DNA of 64,000 nucleotides, from positions 1 to 64,000 of the forward strand of contig JAKPJZ010000256.1 of assembly GCA_029553955.1 (NCBI GenBank), given 5' to 3'. The position numbers were made by a program, and so were the translations under genes. A model generated the notes under the pieces. It was not told where the DNA came from. It did not search any database and saw only the letters and a program-made list of their open reading frames with translations. The stretch is from Chloroflexota bacterium. Its GTDB lineage: Bacteria; Chloroflexota; Anaerolineae; SpSt-313. Below are positions 1-8,554 of the stretch, in pieces (position 1 is the first letter of the stretch; each line of letters opens with the position of its first letter).

Positions 1-2
1 CC

Positions 3-173
3 GACTGGATCAGGGTCTTTGTCGCCGGCGGGCCGCTCAGTTCCATGGGCCTGTACGGGGGCGATCACTTTGACGTCCAGAAATGGGTCACCAAGAAAAT
101 CCAGTTGCCGGCCAACTGGAACAAGCTGGTGGCCAAGTACAAGAACATCGTGCCGAACTATTCTCTCTATTAG
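3..173 (+). CDS. C-terminal end of a UGSC-associated domain protein (partial, runs off left edge)
   Basis: Only the last 56 codons are in the window, ending in TAG at 171-173. The tail reads VFVAGGPLSSMGLYGGD and then ISLP/IQLPANW-type sequence. It aligns with the C-termini of the fused UGSC proteins at 3838-5601, 29262-30983 and 31076-32788 (VVGGGEQSGHAFWM, VVSGDPARDNAYFM, followed by a K-K/S-I-S-L-P-x-x-W element). This is therefore probably a fifth member of the family, lying immediately upstream of the first transporter operon. Whether it carries its own Sec/UGA segment cannot be seen. The family assignment rests on this short alignment only. Confidence 0.6.
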   Translation, partial: DWIRVFVAGGPLSSMGLYGGDHFDVQKWVTKKIQLPANWNKLVAKYKNIVPNYSLY

Positions 174-425
174 GAGTGAACTCAGGCATGCCTCCCACCA
201 CACTAGCGGGGCCCACCCTCGCTGGCGGGCGGGCCCCTCCTCCCTGGGGCTTGCGCCGGCTGTTGCTGGCTGTCCGGTTGTATGCGGGCGCGTCGACCTC
301 CGGCGGCGCTTGGCCGTAGGGCCTCCAGGCCCGGCTTGGCGGGCCTGGTTTACAGACACACCCTGGCTATGAGGGGACACTCTTGCCGTACCATCCCCTA
401 TCACAGGCAGAAAGGACAAGACAAA
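174..425. other. intergenic region ahead of the first tctC
   Basis: No credible gene. A GC-rich stretch at about 203-240 and another at about 315-345 could form stem-loops and may end the upstream transcript. No convincing sigma-70 promoter was seen. Confidence 0.4.
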
Positions 426-1475
426 ATGAATACGTCGACCAAAGTCGGGAGACTCGTAGTTGTCCTCGTCCTCATCTTGGTGGCGGCTGCTGTTGCCGGT
501 TGTGGGGGGGCTGCGCCCGGTGGCACTTCCGACCTGAAGAGCTTTTACGCGGGCAAAATGCTCAATATCACCGTCCCCCAAAAAGCAGGGGCCACCAGCG
601 ACACCGTCGCCAGGATCACCGGCAAGTATCTGACCAAGAACCTGGGCGTGAAGGTGGCGGTAGAGAACGTGACCTCCGCTTCGGGCCTCGTGGCCCGCAA
701 CGAATTCTACAATTCGGCCAAGCCCGACGGACTGAACCTGTTGATCGAGCCTGTCGGCTCGAACATGGGCGATTGGGCCATGGCCTCAGCCGGTGTCAAC
801 TATGACATCACCAAGTTCAACTATCTTGGCGGCGTCAAGCGAGGGCCGATGGTGATCGCGGCAGCGCCCAACGGCCCGTACAAGACTATGCAAGACATGA
901 TCGATAGTGAAACCCCGCTGAAGTTCGCCTCCATGGCTCCCGGGTCCCTCATTACGCTGTCGAACATGGCGGCAGTCGAAATCCTGGGCCTGAATGCTGA
1001 GATTGTCACAGGTTTTGGTGGGGCCACGGAGAGAGTGCTGGCCATGCAGCAGGGGCAGGTGGCCGGCGTCGTCTTGAATATGGAGTGGGCAGCAACCCAG
1101 GCCAAGGAAGGACAGATCAACATCCTGGTGCAAATCGGGGCCGAAAGAGATAGCAACTATCCCGACACGCCGGCCCTGGGTGACCTGGTCGAGCTGACTG
1201 ACTACGACCGCTCGCTGTTGGCGGCCGTCATTCCGGATGGCACCATGGTGGTGGCGCCTCCGGGAACGCCTGACGACAAGGTCCAGTTCTTGAGAGAGGC
1301 TTTTGCCGCCATCTTTGCCGATAAGGCATTCCAGGCTGAGCTTGTCGAGGTCCTGCCCCCCTGGCTTGGCGCCTGGTCAGGTGACGACGTCGACAAGATC
1401 GCAGACGATATCGTCAAGAGCAAGCCCAACTTTGTCGATGCCTATGCCGAGCTGACCAAAAAGTACGTCAAGTAA
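426..1475 (+). CDS. tctC: tripartite tricarboxylate transporter substrate-binding lipoprotein (TctC/BugT family)
   Basis: Extracytoplasmic solute receptor of a TTT transporter, expected to bind a carboxylate outside the membrane and deliver it to TctAB. The 349-residue protein starts at ATG 426 behind AAAGGAC. It has an N-terminal hydrophobic segment and a lipobox ending in Cys26 (AAAVAGC), so it should be a lipid-anchored lipoprotein. The mature part has the family pattern: an early GATSDTVAR-type loop, a GGVKRGP segment, and a late PPGTPDDKVQFL motif. tctA and tctB follow, separated by a long palindrome at 1570-1655. The ligand cannot be predicted, since these receptors vary widely in specificity. 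Confidence 0.92.
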   Translation: MNTSTKVGRLVVVLVLILVAAAVAGCGGAAPGGTSDLKSFYAGKMLNITVPQKAGATSDTVARITGKYLTKNLGVKVAVENVTSASGLVARNEFYNSAKPDGLNLLIEPVGSNMGDWAMASAGVNYDITKFNYLGGVKRGPMVIAAAPNGPYKTMQDMIDSETPLKFASMAPGSLITLSNMAAVEILGLNAEIVTGFGGATERVLAMQQGQVAGVVLNMEWAATQAKEGQINILVQIGAERDSNYPDTPALGDLVELTDYDRSLLAAVIPDGTMVVAPPGTPDDKVQFLREAFAAIFADKAFQAELVEVLPPWLGAWSGDDVDKIADDIVKSKPNFVDAYAELTKKYVK

Positions 1476-1569
1476 GCAATCTCCTCCGCAACCGTGCTTG
1501 GTCCGGGCCATTGCAGGCAATCCGGGGGGCAGCCGGCTGATCCGCTGCGCTTCCCCCCGGCGATGGCCC

Positions 1570-1655
1570 GGGGTGGGATTCCCGGCTGGTTGGCTGGCCC
1601 GTGCCCGCCCCCGGGGGCGGGCACGGGCCAGCCAACCAGCCGGGAATCCCACCCC
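1570..1655. repeat. long perfect palindrome between tctC and tctA
   Basis: Two 43-bp arms meet without a loop between 1612 and 1613; the arms begin GGGGTGGGATTCCCGG. It is one of four such palindromes in the window (also 37677-37776, 50119-50210, 51581-51638). Placed between receptor and membrane genes it could act as a hairpin that lowers tctAB expression or protects tctC mRNA. Confidence 0.9.
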
Positions 1656-1821
1656 CCCAGAGGGTTCCATTCCGGTCGTATGCTATGTGCAGGGCACGGA
1701 GCGTGAAGCCCGGACGGCGGGCCACCGCTGGTGGGTACGGTTGTAGTACTGTCCCTCGTCGAGAACGAATGCACTGCTGATTGGAAGCAAACAGAGAGGC
1801 ACGAAATTCGGGGGGAGTATC

Positions 1822-3342
1822 ATGATTGATTCCTTTTTTCAAGCACTGCTTCACTTCACCAACCCCCAGGTCCTGCTCACGCTGTTCGCGGCGACACTCA
1901 TTGGGCTCATCTTGGGAGTGCTTCCAGGGGTTACGGGCGGCTTTGGGATTATCGTCCTGCTGCCGTTTATCCTCGGCCTCGACCCCATGTTCATCCTCCC
2001 GATTATCATCGCTTTTGCCGCGACTGCGGGCCCTGGCGGTGCCATCACGTCCATTCTCCTGGGCATACCGGGAGAGCCAAGCAATGCGGCTGCCATACTC
2101 GATGGCTACCCTATGACAAAAAAGGGCGAGGGCCTGCGCGCCGTCGGCGCTGCCGTAACGACGTGTTGGATGAGCAACCTGGCCTCCGTCGTCTTTGCGC
2201 TTGGCATGGTCCCGCTCATCGTCCCCATTATCATGCAGTTCAAGGCCCCCGAAACGTGCCTGATGATCGCGGTCGCCATCTGCTTCATATCGGCCGTGAC
2301 CAGGGGGTCCCGGCTGAAAGGCCTGATCAGCGCGTGTATCGGCCTGCTGTTGTCGACCATTGGCTTTCAGGCCAAGACCGGGGTCGCCAGGTTCACGTTT
2401 GGCAGTCTGTATCTGTATGACGGCATCGGCTTGATCATGATGGTCTTGGGGTGCTTTGCGCTGCCGGTGTTGGTCGAGATGATCGCTGAGGAAGAACCGC
2501 CTGTGCCTCAAGAGGCCATGTCGCCGAAGGGTATGCACAACTACCGCGAGCTGTTCAGGGGCGTGCAAGATGTCTTTCGCCATTTTGGGATGTGGCTGAG
2601 GACAACGATCATGGGCTATATCGTTGGCGTGATCCCGGGGGTAGGGGGAGAGACCTCTCCTTGGATCGGGTATGCCCATGCCAAACAATGTTCCAAGAAC
2701 CCAGAGACGTTCGGGGAAGGAAACGTAGAGGGTGTCATCGGCGCCGAGAGCGCCAATAACGCCAAGACCGGCGGCGACTTGCTGACCACCCTGGCCCTCG
2801 GCATACCGGGCAGCGGCAAGATGGTGTTCATCCTGGCAGCCCTGGTGCTGGTCGGCATCCAGCCGGGGCCTTGGGTCATCATGAGGCATACGACGCTCGC
2901 GTTCACCATGCTGCAGACTGTGGCCGTGACGAGCATCATGGCAGCGATCGTACTGTACGCCTGTGGCCCCTACATGCTCAAGCTGGTCCAGGCGCCCATC
3001 ATATATCAATTCGCCTTCCTGGTGCCACTGGTATACATCAGTGTGAATGCTGGCGATGGGGCCATCATGGATATCTTTATACTGGCCCTCATCGCCATCG
3101 TAGCGCATTTCCTCAAGAAACATGGCTATTTCTTGTCGGCCCTGGTCATGGGGTTCATCCTCGGCGGGTTGTTTGAGTATTACCTCTGGCAGTCTCTGGA
3201 CCTGGTTGGACCCACGTTCTTCATCTCTTCTCCAATCTGCATCGCGTTGCTCATCTCGATGCCGCTGATCTTGTACTATGAAGATATCAGAGATTGGATC
3301 GCTCGCCGGCGAACCAAGAACACAGAGCTGCCTGCCGGCTAG
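1822..3342 (+). CDS. tctA: TTT transporter large membrane subunit TctA
   Basis: Large integral membrane subunit of a tripartite tricarboxylate transporter, the presumed cation-coupled permease. At 506 residues with about a dozen hydrophobic helices it has normal family length. Both glycine signatures are present: GVLPGVTGG at residues 32-40 and VIPGVGGE near 269-276. The inner repeat also carries the family sequences ILLGIPGEPSNA and LALGIPGSGKM. ATG 1822 is preceded by GGGGGGAG. tctB follows after 18 bp, so the two are surely co-transcribed. Confidence 0.94.
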   Translation: MIDSFFQALLHFTNPQVLLTLFAATLIGLILGVLPGVTGGFGIIVLLPFILGLDPMFILPIIIAFAATAGPGGAITSILLGIPGEPSNAAAILDGYPMTKKGEGLRAVGAAVTTCWMSNLASVVFALGMVPLIVPIIMQFKAPETCLMIAVAICFISAVTRGSRLKGLISACIGLLLSTIGFQAKTGVARFTFGSLYLYDGIGLIMMVLGCFALPVLVEMIAEEEPPVPQEAMSPKGMHNYRELFRGVQDVFRHFGMWLRTTIMGYIVGVIPGVGGETSPWIGYAHAKQCSKNPETFGEGNVEGVIGAESANNAKTGGDLLTTLALGIPGSGKMVFILAALVLVGIQPGPWVIMRHTTLAFTMLQTVAVTSIMAAIVLYACGPYMLKLVQAPIIYQFAFLVPLVYISVNAGDGAIMDIFILALIAIVAHFLKKHGYFLSALVMGFILGGLFEYYLWQSLDLVGPTFFISSPICIALLISMPLILYYEDIRDWIARRRTKNTELPAG

Positions 3343-3360
3343 GCCGAAAGGGGAAAAACC

Positions 3361-3828
3361 ATGAAGCTAAAGTCGGACACGTGGGTGCTGATTGCCATTC
3401 TCGCGGTAACGCTCTTCTTCGGGCTGCAGCTCTTTGCCTATGATAGCCTAAAGACTACTTTGGTCCCTGCCGTCGCCTGCGGGCTCATCCTCGTTCTGGG
3501 AGCAGTGCAGTTACGTGGGGAACTGATAGCCGGCGCCACCGCTCAAGCCGGCGATGCGGCAGCGAAACAGACAAATACCCGCTATTTCGTGGGGTTCTGT
3601 TGGTTGGTAGGATATGCGATTGCCGTCTACCTCATCGGGTTCATGGGCGGTACGTTCCTCTTCCTCTTGCTGTTCTTTGGCCTCAGCGGTAAGCATACCT
3701 GGCTCAAGTCGGGGCTGATCGCCGCTCTGGGAACGGCGGTGTTCTGGTTGTCGTTTGTCTATTGGCTGCAGACCGATCTGTGGAGCGGCATAGTTGTTCG
3801 CTGGCTCAATCTCAGTTTCCCCATGTAA
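3361..3828 (+). CDS. tctB: TTT transporter small membrane subunit TctB
   Basis: Small membrane subunit of the first TTT transporter, 155 residues with about four transmembrane helices: one pair at the N-terminus, then a polar loop near residues 55-75, then a second pair. The sequence YDSLKTTLVPAV after the first helix recurs in the two other TctB copies of this window (YATLKSTLVPGV, YANIRVKLMPLL). Start ATG 3361 lies behind AAAGGGG. The gene is followed after 9 bp by the UGSC selenoprotein gene, implying one operon. Confidence 0.88.
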   Translation: MKLKSDTWVLIAILAVTLFFGLQLFAYDSLKTTLVPAVACGLILVLGAVQLRGELIAGATAQAGDAAAKQTNTRYFVGFCWLVGYAIAVYLIGFMGGTFLFLLLFFGLSGKHTWLKSGLIAALGTAVFWLSFVYWLQTDLWSGIVVRWLNLSFPM

Positions 3829-3837
3829 GGAGACACG

Positions 3838-5601
3838 GTGACCCTGGAGGTGTATGATCCAACGGGCGCTGTTGAGGCGCCTGTGACCTTTGCCAAACGT
3901 CTGGATACCCTGGCAGGCAAGACCATCGCCCAAGTCGGCCATTCGTGGGAGGCCCACCGGACGCACCCGCTCATTCGGGAGCTCCTGGAGGGGATGTATC
4001 CCACGGCAAAGATCATACCGCATACCGAGATGCCGGACTACACCGACCCGGAGCTACTCGCCAGGTCGGCCAAGGAGCAACAGTGCGACGCCGTCATCTT
4101 GGGCAACGCGAGTTGAGGGGGATGCTCCACGGCCGTTGGCCGCGCCATAGCCACCCTCGAGAAGATGGGCATACCCACGACCTTGGTGCTGCGTAAGGGC
4201 TTTCGGTTCGTCGTCCAAAACGGCATTTCGGGCATGGGGTTGCCTCGCGAGGTGCCCACGGTGTACGAGTTTCCGGTCCAGATGTTCTTGCCGAATAGCG
4301 ACTTGACCCCCATCCGGGAGAACATTGACAAAATCGTCTACGCATTGACTCAATGGCAGCCGGCTGCAACGAGCAAGGGGACATCTTCCGCCAAGGTCAC
4401 CATCCAGGGCGAAGACTATGCCCAGGCCCTCTCCACGATGAACTTTCTGTTCCTGAGGAACCAGTGGAGCGATGGACAACCGGTGTTGCCGGCCACCGAG
4501 GAGAGAGTCCAGTGGATCTTGACCGGCACCGACCTGGCGCCTGACACGGCAATCGGCAAGATCATGCCCCGAGGCGGCATCGCCACCGTCACGCAGGTTG
4601 CGGTCGCTCTGGCCATGGTTGGAGGGCGCCCCGAGTACCTGCCGGTGCTGATTGCCGGCGTACAGGCCATGGTTCAGCCCAAGTTCCTGCTGCGGCAGGT
4701 GAATGCCAGCACTTGCCCGATGGTTCCGGCGCTCGTGGTCAACGGGCCGATCGCCAAGCAGATCCGCCTGAGCTCGGGCTATGGGTGTATGGGGTCCGAC
4801 CCGAACCGGCCGGCTGCTGCCGCCATCGGACGGGCCCAGAGACTCCTCCAGCAGAACCTGGGTGGGGCCATTCCCGGGATCGGCACAATGGCCAACTATG
4901 GGCCGCAGAGGGCGATCAACGCTGTTCTGGCAGAAGATGAGGAGGGTATTCCTGAGGGCTGGGGGCCCCCGCTGAACGTCGAGCGCGGCTTTTCCCTCGG
5001 GAGCAACGTCGTCACCGCCGTGCAGGTCTCTGGCTGGACGAATGTGGCGCTCTCCGGTGGCGATGCGGACGTGCCAGCAGAGCGCATGAAGGAGTATCTC
5101 TGCCGGGTGGCGAGTTTCATGGGCACGCCCAGCTTGAATAACTGGGGGTACACATCGAACACTGGGACGGGCGTAGGCGTTACGAGGGACATATTCCGGC
5201 CCTTCAGGTACCGCTCTGACGACCCTGACTATACCGCCGGGTTGGTCCTGATTCCGCGCGGCTGGGCTGCAGACTTGCAGGCGGCAGGCTACAGCAAAGA
5301 AACGGTGAAAGCTTTCTTGTGGGAGGCATCCAAGATCCCGTGGCCTGTGATGCGGCAGGTGGGCCTCACCAAAAGGGCCCTGGTTGAAGAATACCCAGCA
5401 GGCCAGCCGGTGCCGATCACACGCTCTCCCAAGGGGATCATGATTGTCGTGGGCGGAGGAGAGCAGTCGGGGCACGCCTTCTGGATGCAACCTGGCAATG
5501 CATATCTGGCGACGAGCCAGGAAATCAGCCTTCCCAGGAATTGGCACGCATTGCTGCAGGCGGCTGAAGAGGACCTGGGCCCACTGCCCGCCATCAAGTA
5601 G
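3838..5601 (+). CDS. UGSC-family selenoprotein fused to its partner domain (copy 1; in-frame UGA at 4114-4116 read as Sec)
   Basis: Translation stops at TGA 4114-4116, but the same frame continues without break to TAG at 5599-5601, giving a 587-residue product with Sec93. The motif is S-U-G-G-C-S-T, seventeen residues before a conserved G-I-P. The N-terminal domain (1-150) has LAGKTIAQVGHSW and PTAKIIPHTEMP, shared with the other copies. The C-terminal domain (about 210-587) has WSDGQPVLPATEERV, GGRPEYLPVLIAG and VNGPIAKQI. GTG 3838 follows TAAGGAGA, nine bp after tctB. A hairpin with loop GUU follows the UGA (see 4114-4142). The UGSC family is known as a Cys/Sec protein family with unknown reaction; a thiol/selenol redox role is inferred. 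The alternative is a nonsense-mutated gene, unlikely given four parallel cases. Confidence 0.85.
4114..4142 (+). promoter_or_regulatory. candidate bacterial SECIS element of UGSC copy 1
   Basis: TGA 4114-4116 is followed by a perfect 5-bp stem, CGGCC (4130-4134) with GGCCG (4138-4142), and loop GTT. The loop begins 18 nt after the UGA. Bacterial SECIS elements lie immediately 3' of the codon and need a G (usually G-U) in the apical loop; this fits. Seen directly; function inferred. Confidence 0.7.
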
Positions 5602-5687
5602 CTGCGGGACCCTTCGGGGGCCATGCTTCTCAAGTGCTGGTAGAACTGTACGGGTCTCGAGCCAAGTCATCGATCAATGGGGGTAAG

Positions 5688-6605
5688 ATGTCTGGTTATG
5701 ATGCGATCATTATCGGCGGCGGTCCGGCTGGCCTCACTGCGGGTCTATACCTGGCGCGCGCGCGCCGGCGCGTGATACTGCTGGAGAAGGAAACCTTCGG
5801 CGGGCCGGTGATCAACTATGAGAGAATCGAGAACTATCCTGGTTTCAGCGAGGGGGTCAGCGGCTGCGAGCTGGTCACCCAAATGGCTGAGCAGGCGGCC
5901 AACGCCGGGCTGCAGATGGAGATGGGCGAGGTCGTCGAAGTCGAGAACTTTACCAGTTGCCGCAGTGTCGTCTGCAGCGACGGCACAACCTATACCGCGC
6001 CGATTGTGATCATTGCCGGAGGCGCCCATCCCAAGAGCATGAACGTACCCGGCGAGGACAGGCTGAAGGGGAAAGGCATCATTCACTGTGCCTTTTGTGA
6101 CGGTGGCCAGTTCGTCGACAAGGTTGTGGCGGTATGCGGTGGCGGCGACGCGGGCATCAGCGGGGCCTTGTACCTGGCTCAGCTCTGTACCAAAGTCTAT
6201 GTGCTCGAGTTCATGCCCAAGCTCAATGCGAGCGCCATCCTGCAGGAGCGCGCCGCGGCCAATCCCAAGATCGAGATCATGACCGCGACCACAGTCGTCT
6301 CGATCGTCGGTGAGAACAGTGTCGAGGGCATCGAGATCAGCAGAGCCGGCGCAGAAAAGACCGTGTTGCCCGTTGACGGTGTGCTGGTGCACGTCGGCGT
6401 ACAGGCCAACACCGACTATCTGGAAGGCCTGTTGACTCTCGACGAGCAGGGGCGTATCAAGGTCAACCAGCGCATGGAGACAGAAGTGCCCTACATTCTG
6501 GCGGCGGGGGATATCCGCGGCGGCTCGCCGAACCAGGTCGTTATCGCGGCCGGGGATGGCGCCATTGCCGGGATCACCGCGGAAAGGCTGTTGCAGCAAC
6601 TGTAG
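5688..6605 (+). CDS. thioredoxin-reductase-like FAD flavoprotein 1
   Basis: Two-domain pyridine-nucleotide/disulfide oxidoreductase of the low-Mr thioredoxin reductase class, 305 residues. FAD-binding GGGPAG is at residues 10-15, the redox pair C134-A-F-C137 precedes D-G, the second Rossmann motif GGGDAG is near 153, and the C-terminal FAD motif GDIRGG is present. The NADPH-binding H-R-R-x-x-x-R element of classical TrxR is absent; VLEFMPKLNASA stands in its place, with an acidic Glu, so the electron donor is probably not NADPH. Start ATG 5688 follows GGGGGTAAG, 86 bp after the UGSC selenoprotein. It is the obvious candidate reductant for that selenoprotein, directly or through a thioredoxin. 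Confidence 0.85.
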   Translation: MSGYDAIIIGGGPAGLTAGLYLARARRRVILLEKETFGGPVINYERIENYPGFSEGVSGCELVTQMAEQAANAGLQMEMGEVVEVENFTSCRSVVCSDGTTYTAPIVIIAGGAHPKSMNVPGEDRLKGKGIIHCAFCDGGQFVDKVVAVCGGGDAGISGALYLAQLCTKVYVLEFMPKLNASAILQERAAANPKIEIMTATTVVSIVGENSVEGIEISRAGAEKTVLPVDGVLVHVGVQANTDYLEGLLTLDEQGRIKVNQRMETEVPYILAAGDIRGGSPNQVVIAAGDGAIAGITAERLLQQL

Positions 6606-6717
6606 GTTCTCTGGCGCGGTCAATACCGGCTGCGGCCCACTGGCCCTTGTGAGTCGAAATCCGGTGCCTGGAGCTGCTGGCAACTCGGGGTCCACGAGGA
6701 TCGGTAAGGAGTTCAGG

Positions 6718-7046
6718 ATGCAAACAATCCCTGCCCTGCTCGAAGCCTTCCGCAACATGTTCCAGCCAATCGTCTTTTTGACTGTTTTCGGCGCAACCCT
6801 CGTCTCGTTGGCGGTCGGCGTCCTCCCGGCCATCAGCGGCGCCCTGTGCGTTATCTTGGTTCTTCCCTTCTTGTTTGGCGCCGACCCGATTGTGGCCATG
6901 CCGTTCCTCTGCGCACTCCTCGCCGCGTCGGGCATGGGCGGTTCGATCACGGCCGTTCTGACGGGCATACCAGGCGACAACTCGAACAGTGCCACGGTGC
7001 TGGATGCCTTTGCCATGACCCGCAAAGGCCAGGCCGGCAGGGCGCT
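6718..7046 (+). pseudogene. truncated tctA fragment (N-terminal 109 codons)
   Basis: From ATG 6718 (SD TAAGGAG) the product begins MQTIPALLEAFRNMFQP, close to the start of the third TctA at 39303 (METIPALLEALRNMFQP). It keeps that copy's GVLPAISGAL in place of the usual PGxxGG. Similarity to TctA stops at 7041-7046, where the sequence changes to the 3' part of a MaoC-like gene in another frame. The tctA frame then meets a stop at 7144-7146. About 400 residues of the permease are missing, so no functional TctA can be made. Confidence 0.85.
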
Positions 7047-7580
7047 GAGACGCGCTACTGGGAGGACGTTGTCGAGGGCGAGGAAATCCGGCCGGTCGTC
7101 AAGGGTCCATATGATGTATGCGATGCCTGCGCGCGCACGGTGGTGAGCTGCTATCCGTACGCTTTCGCCATCAAGTGGGCGGCGATGAGGGAGCACCTCC
7201 AGCACCATCCGATCGACCCGGAGACGGGCGAGTATCGCTTCCGCCGCGACTGGCACTATGAGGATCTTGCGGCGCGCTTGATGGGATTCCCCTTTGCGAA
7301 CGCAGCCGGCATCCACAACGAGATGATGCTGGTCCATGCAGTCACCGACTGGATGGGCGACGACGCCTTTGTGAAGGCGATGGACTCTCAGGATCGCCGT
7401 ATGAACTTTCTCGGAGACATGACCTGGGTCAAGGGCAAGGTCGCCCGCAAGTTCGTCGAGAACGGTGAGCACCTGGTGGATCTGGAGGTGTGGGGCGAGA
7501 ACCAGGATGGTGTTGTCCATACCAAGGCCCATGTCATCGTCAAGCTTGTCTCGAAGGCTGAATACAAGAGCAGCTTCTAG
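7041..7580 (+). pseudogene. 3' remnant of a MaoC-like hydratase gene
   Basis: Frame starting GGC at 7041 reads GAETRYWEDVVEGEE and matches the C-terminal half of the intact hydratase at 24511-25758 (GAETRFWEDVVEGEE). The match continues through DWMGDD and TWVKGKVARKF to the end, TAG at 7578-7580. It lacks the first half and any evident start, and is joined out of frame to the tctA fragment. It could still be translated from an internal ATG such as 7185 as a single hotdog domain, but this looks like debris from a deletion. Confidence 0.8.
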
Positions 7581-7604
7581 GGACAATCCAAGCCCTAGCG
7601 GGGA

Positions 7605-8531
7605 ATGAACATGTACACAGACTATGACGTGATCATCATCGGCTCTGGCTGCGCAGGGTTGGCGGCCGCCCTCTATACGAGCCGCGCCGGGCTGCGCACG
7701 CTCATCCTGGAAAGGGAGACCATGGGCGGCGAGCTGATGAACCGGCAACTGATTGAGAACTATCCCGGCTTTGCCGCTGGAGTGGAGGGACCGGAGCTCG
7801 GCTCGGCCATGCTCGATCAAGCAACGAGCTTTGGCGCCGAAATCGAGTTTGGCGATGTCACCGGCATCAAGGACAAAGGTGAGTTCAAGATCGTCAAGAC
7901 CGCCGACCAGAGCCGCACGTGCAAGGGCGTCATTATCGCCAGCGGCGCCCACCCCAGAAAGCTGGGCGTGCCGGGCGAAGAGGAATTCGCGGGTAGGGGC
8001 GTGTTCTACTGCGCCACCTGCGACGGGCCGCAGTATGCCGGCAAGGCGGTGGTCGTCGCCGGGGCAGGGGATTCCGGGGTCACCGAAGGGCTGTACCTCG
8101 AAAGGTTGGGCTGCACAGTAACGATTGTCGAGCTCTTGCCCCAGCCCAAGGCATCGCAAGTCCTGTTGGATCGGGCCAACGCCAGCCCCAAGATCGAGAT
8201 CAGGTGCGGCACCAAGATCGAAGCGATTGTCGGAGACGACAGTGTCTCGGGCGTCGATATTCAGGATGCGGCTACCGGCGCCAAGGACCGCCTGGCGGTG
8301 GAGGGGGTCCTGGTGCGCATCGGTCTGATACCGAATACGGAATTCGTGCGCGATACCCTCGCGCTCACTCCCGCGGGCCAGATACCGGTAAACGAAAACA
8401 TGGAGACCGCTATGGCAGGGGTCTTTGCGGTGGGAGACGTGCGGCAGCACTCGCCGATGCAGATGGCGACGGCGGTCGGCGACGGCGTGACTGCGGCCAT
8501 GGCGCTGGGGCGGCATATCGCGTCTCTCTAG
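7605..8531 (+). CDS. thioredoxin-reductase-like FAD flavoprotein 2
   Basis: Second TrxR-like flavoenzyme, 308 residues, with FAD motif GSGCAG at 13-18, redox pair C136-A-T-C139-D-G, second dinucleotide motif GAGDSG and C-terminal GDVRQHSP. As in the first copy, the NADPH-specific H-R-R-x-x-x-R is replaced, here by VELLPQPKASQ. The two share long stretches (GAHPRKLGVPGEE versus GAHPKSMNVPGED). ATG 7605 or 7611 could start it. The gene lies directly upstream of the biotin-dependent decarboxylase genes and may serve the module whose transporter and hydratase are now fragmentary (6718-7580). Confidence 0.85.
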   Translation: MNMYTDYDVIIIGSGCAGLAAALYTSRAGLRTLILERETMGGELMNRQLIENYPGFAAGVEGPELGSAMLDQATSFGAEIEFGDVTGIKDKGEFKIVKTADQSRTCKGVIIASGAHPRKLGVPGEEEFAGRGVFYCATCDGPQYAGKAVVVAGAGDSGVTEGLYLERLGCTVTIVELLPQPKASQVLLDRANASPKIEIRCGTKIEAIVGDDSVSGVDIQDAATGAKDRLAVEGVLVRIGLIPNTEFVRDTLALTPAGQIPVNENMETAMAGVFAVGDVRQHSPMQMATAVGDGVTAAMALGRHIASL

Positions 8532-8554
8532 GTTGTGTCTGGAGGAGGTTGAGT

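Noticed and set aside
1468-3123. 551-codon antisense frame over tctA-1
   Set aside because: No start site or homology; it mirrors the tctA codon pattern.
4114-4116. TGA as a true stop, with a separate downstream gene starting at ATG 4165 (and similarly GTG 29616 and the frame from 31391)
   Set aside because: The downstream starts lack ribosome sites, the region between TGA and start is conserved in all copies, and four parallel cases with hairpins favour readthrough as Sec.
5745-8516. 923-codon antisense frame across the two flavoprotein genes
   Set aside because: Low-complexity His/Arg/Asp-rich product and full overlap with well-supported genes on the other strand.
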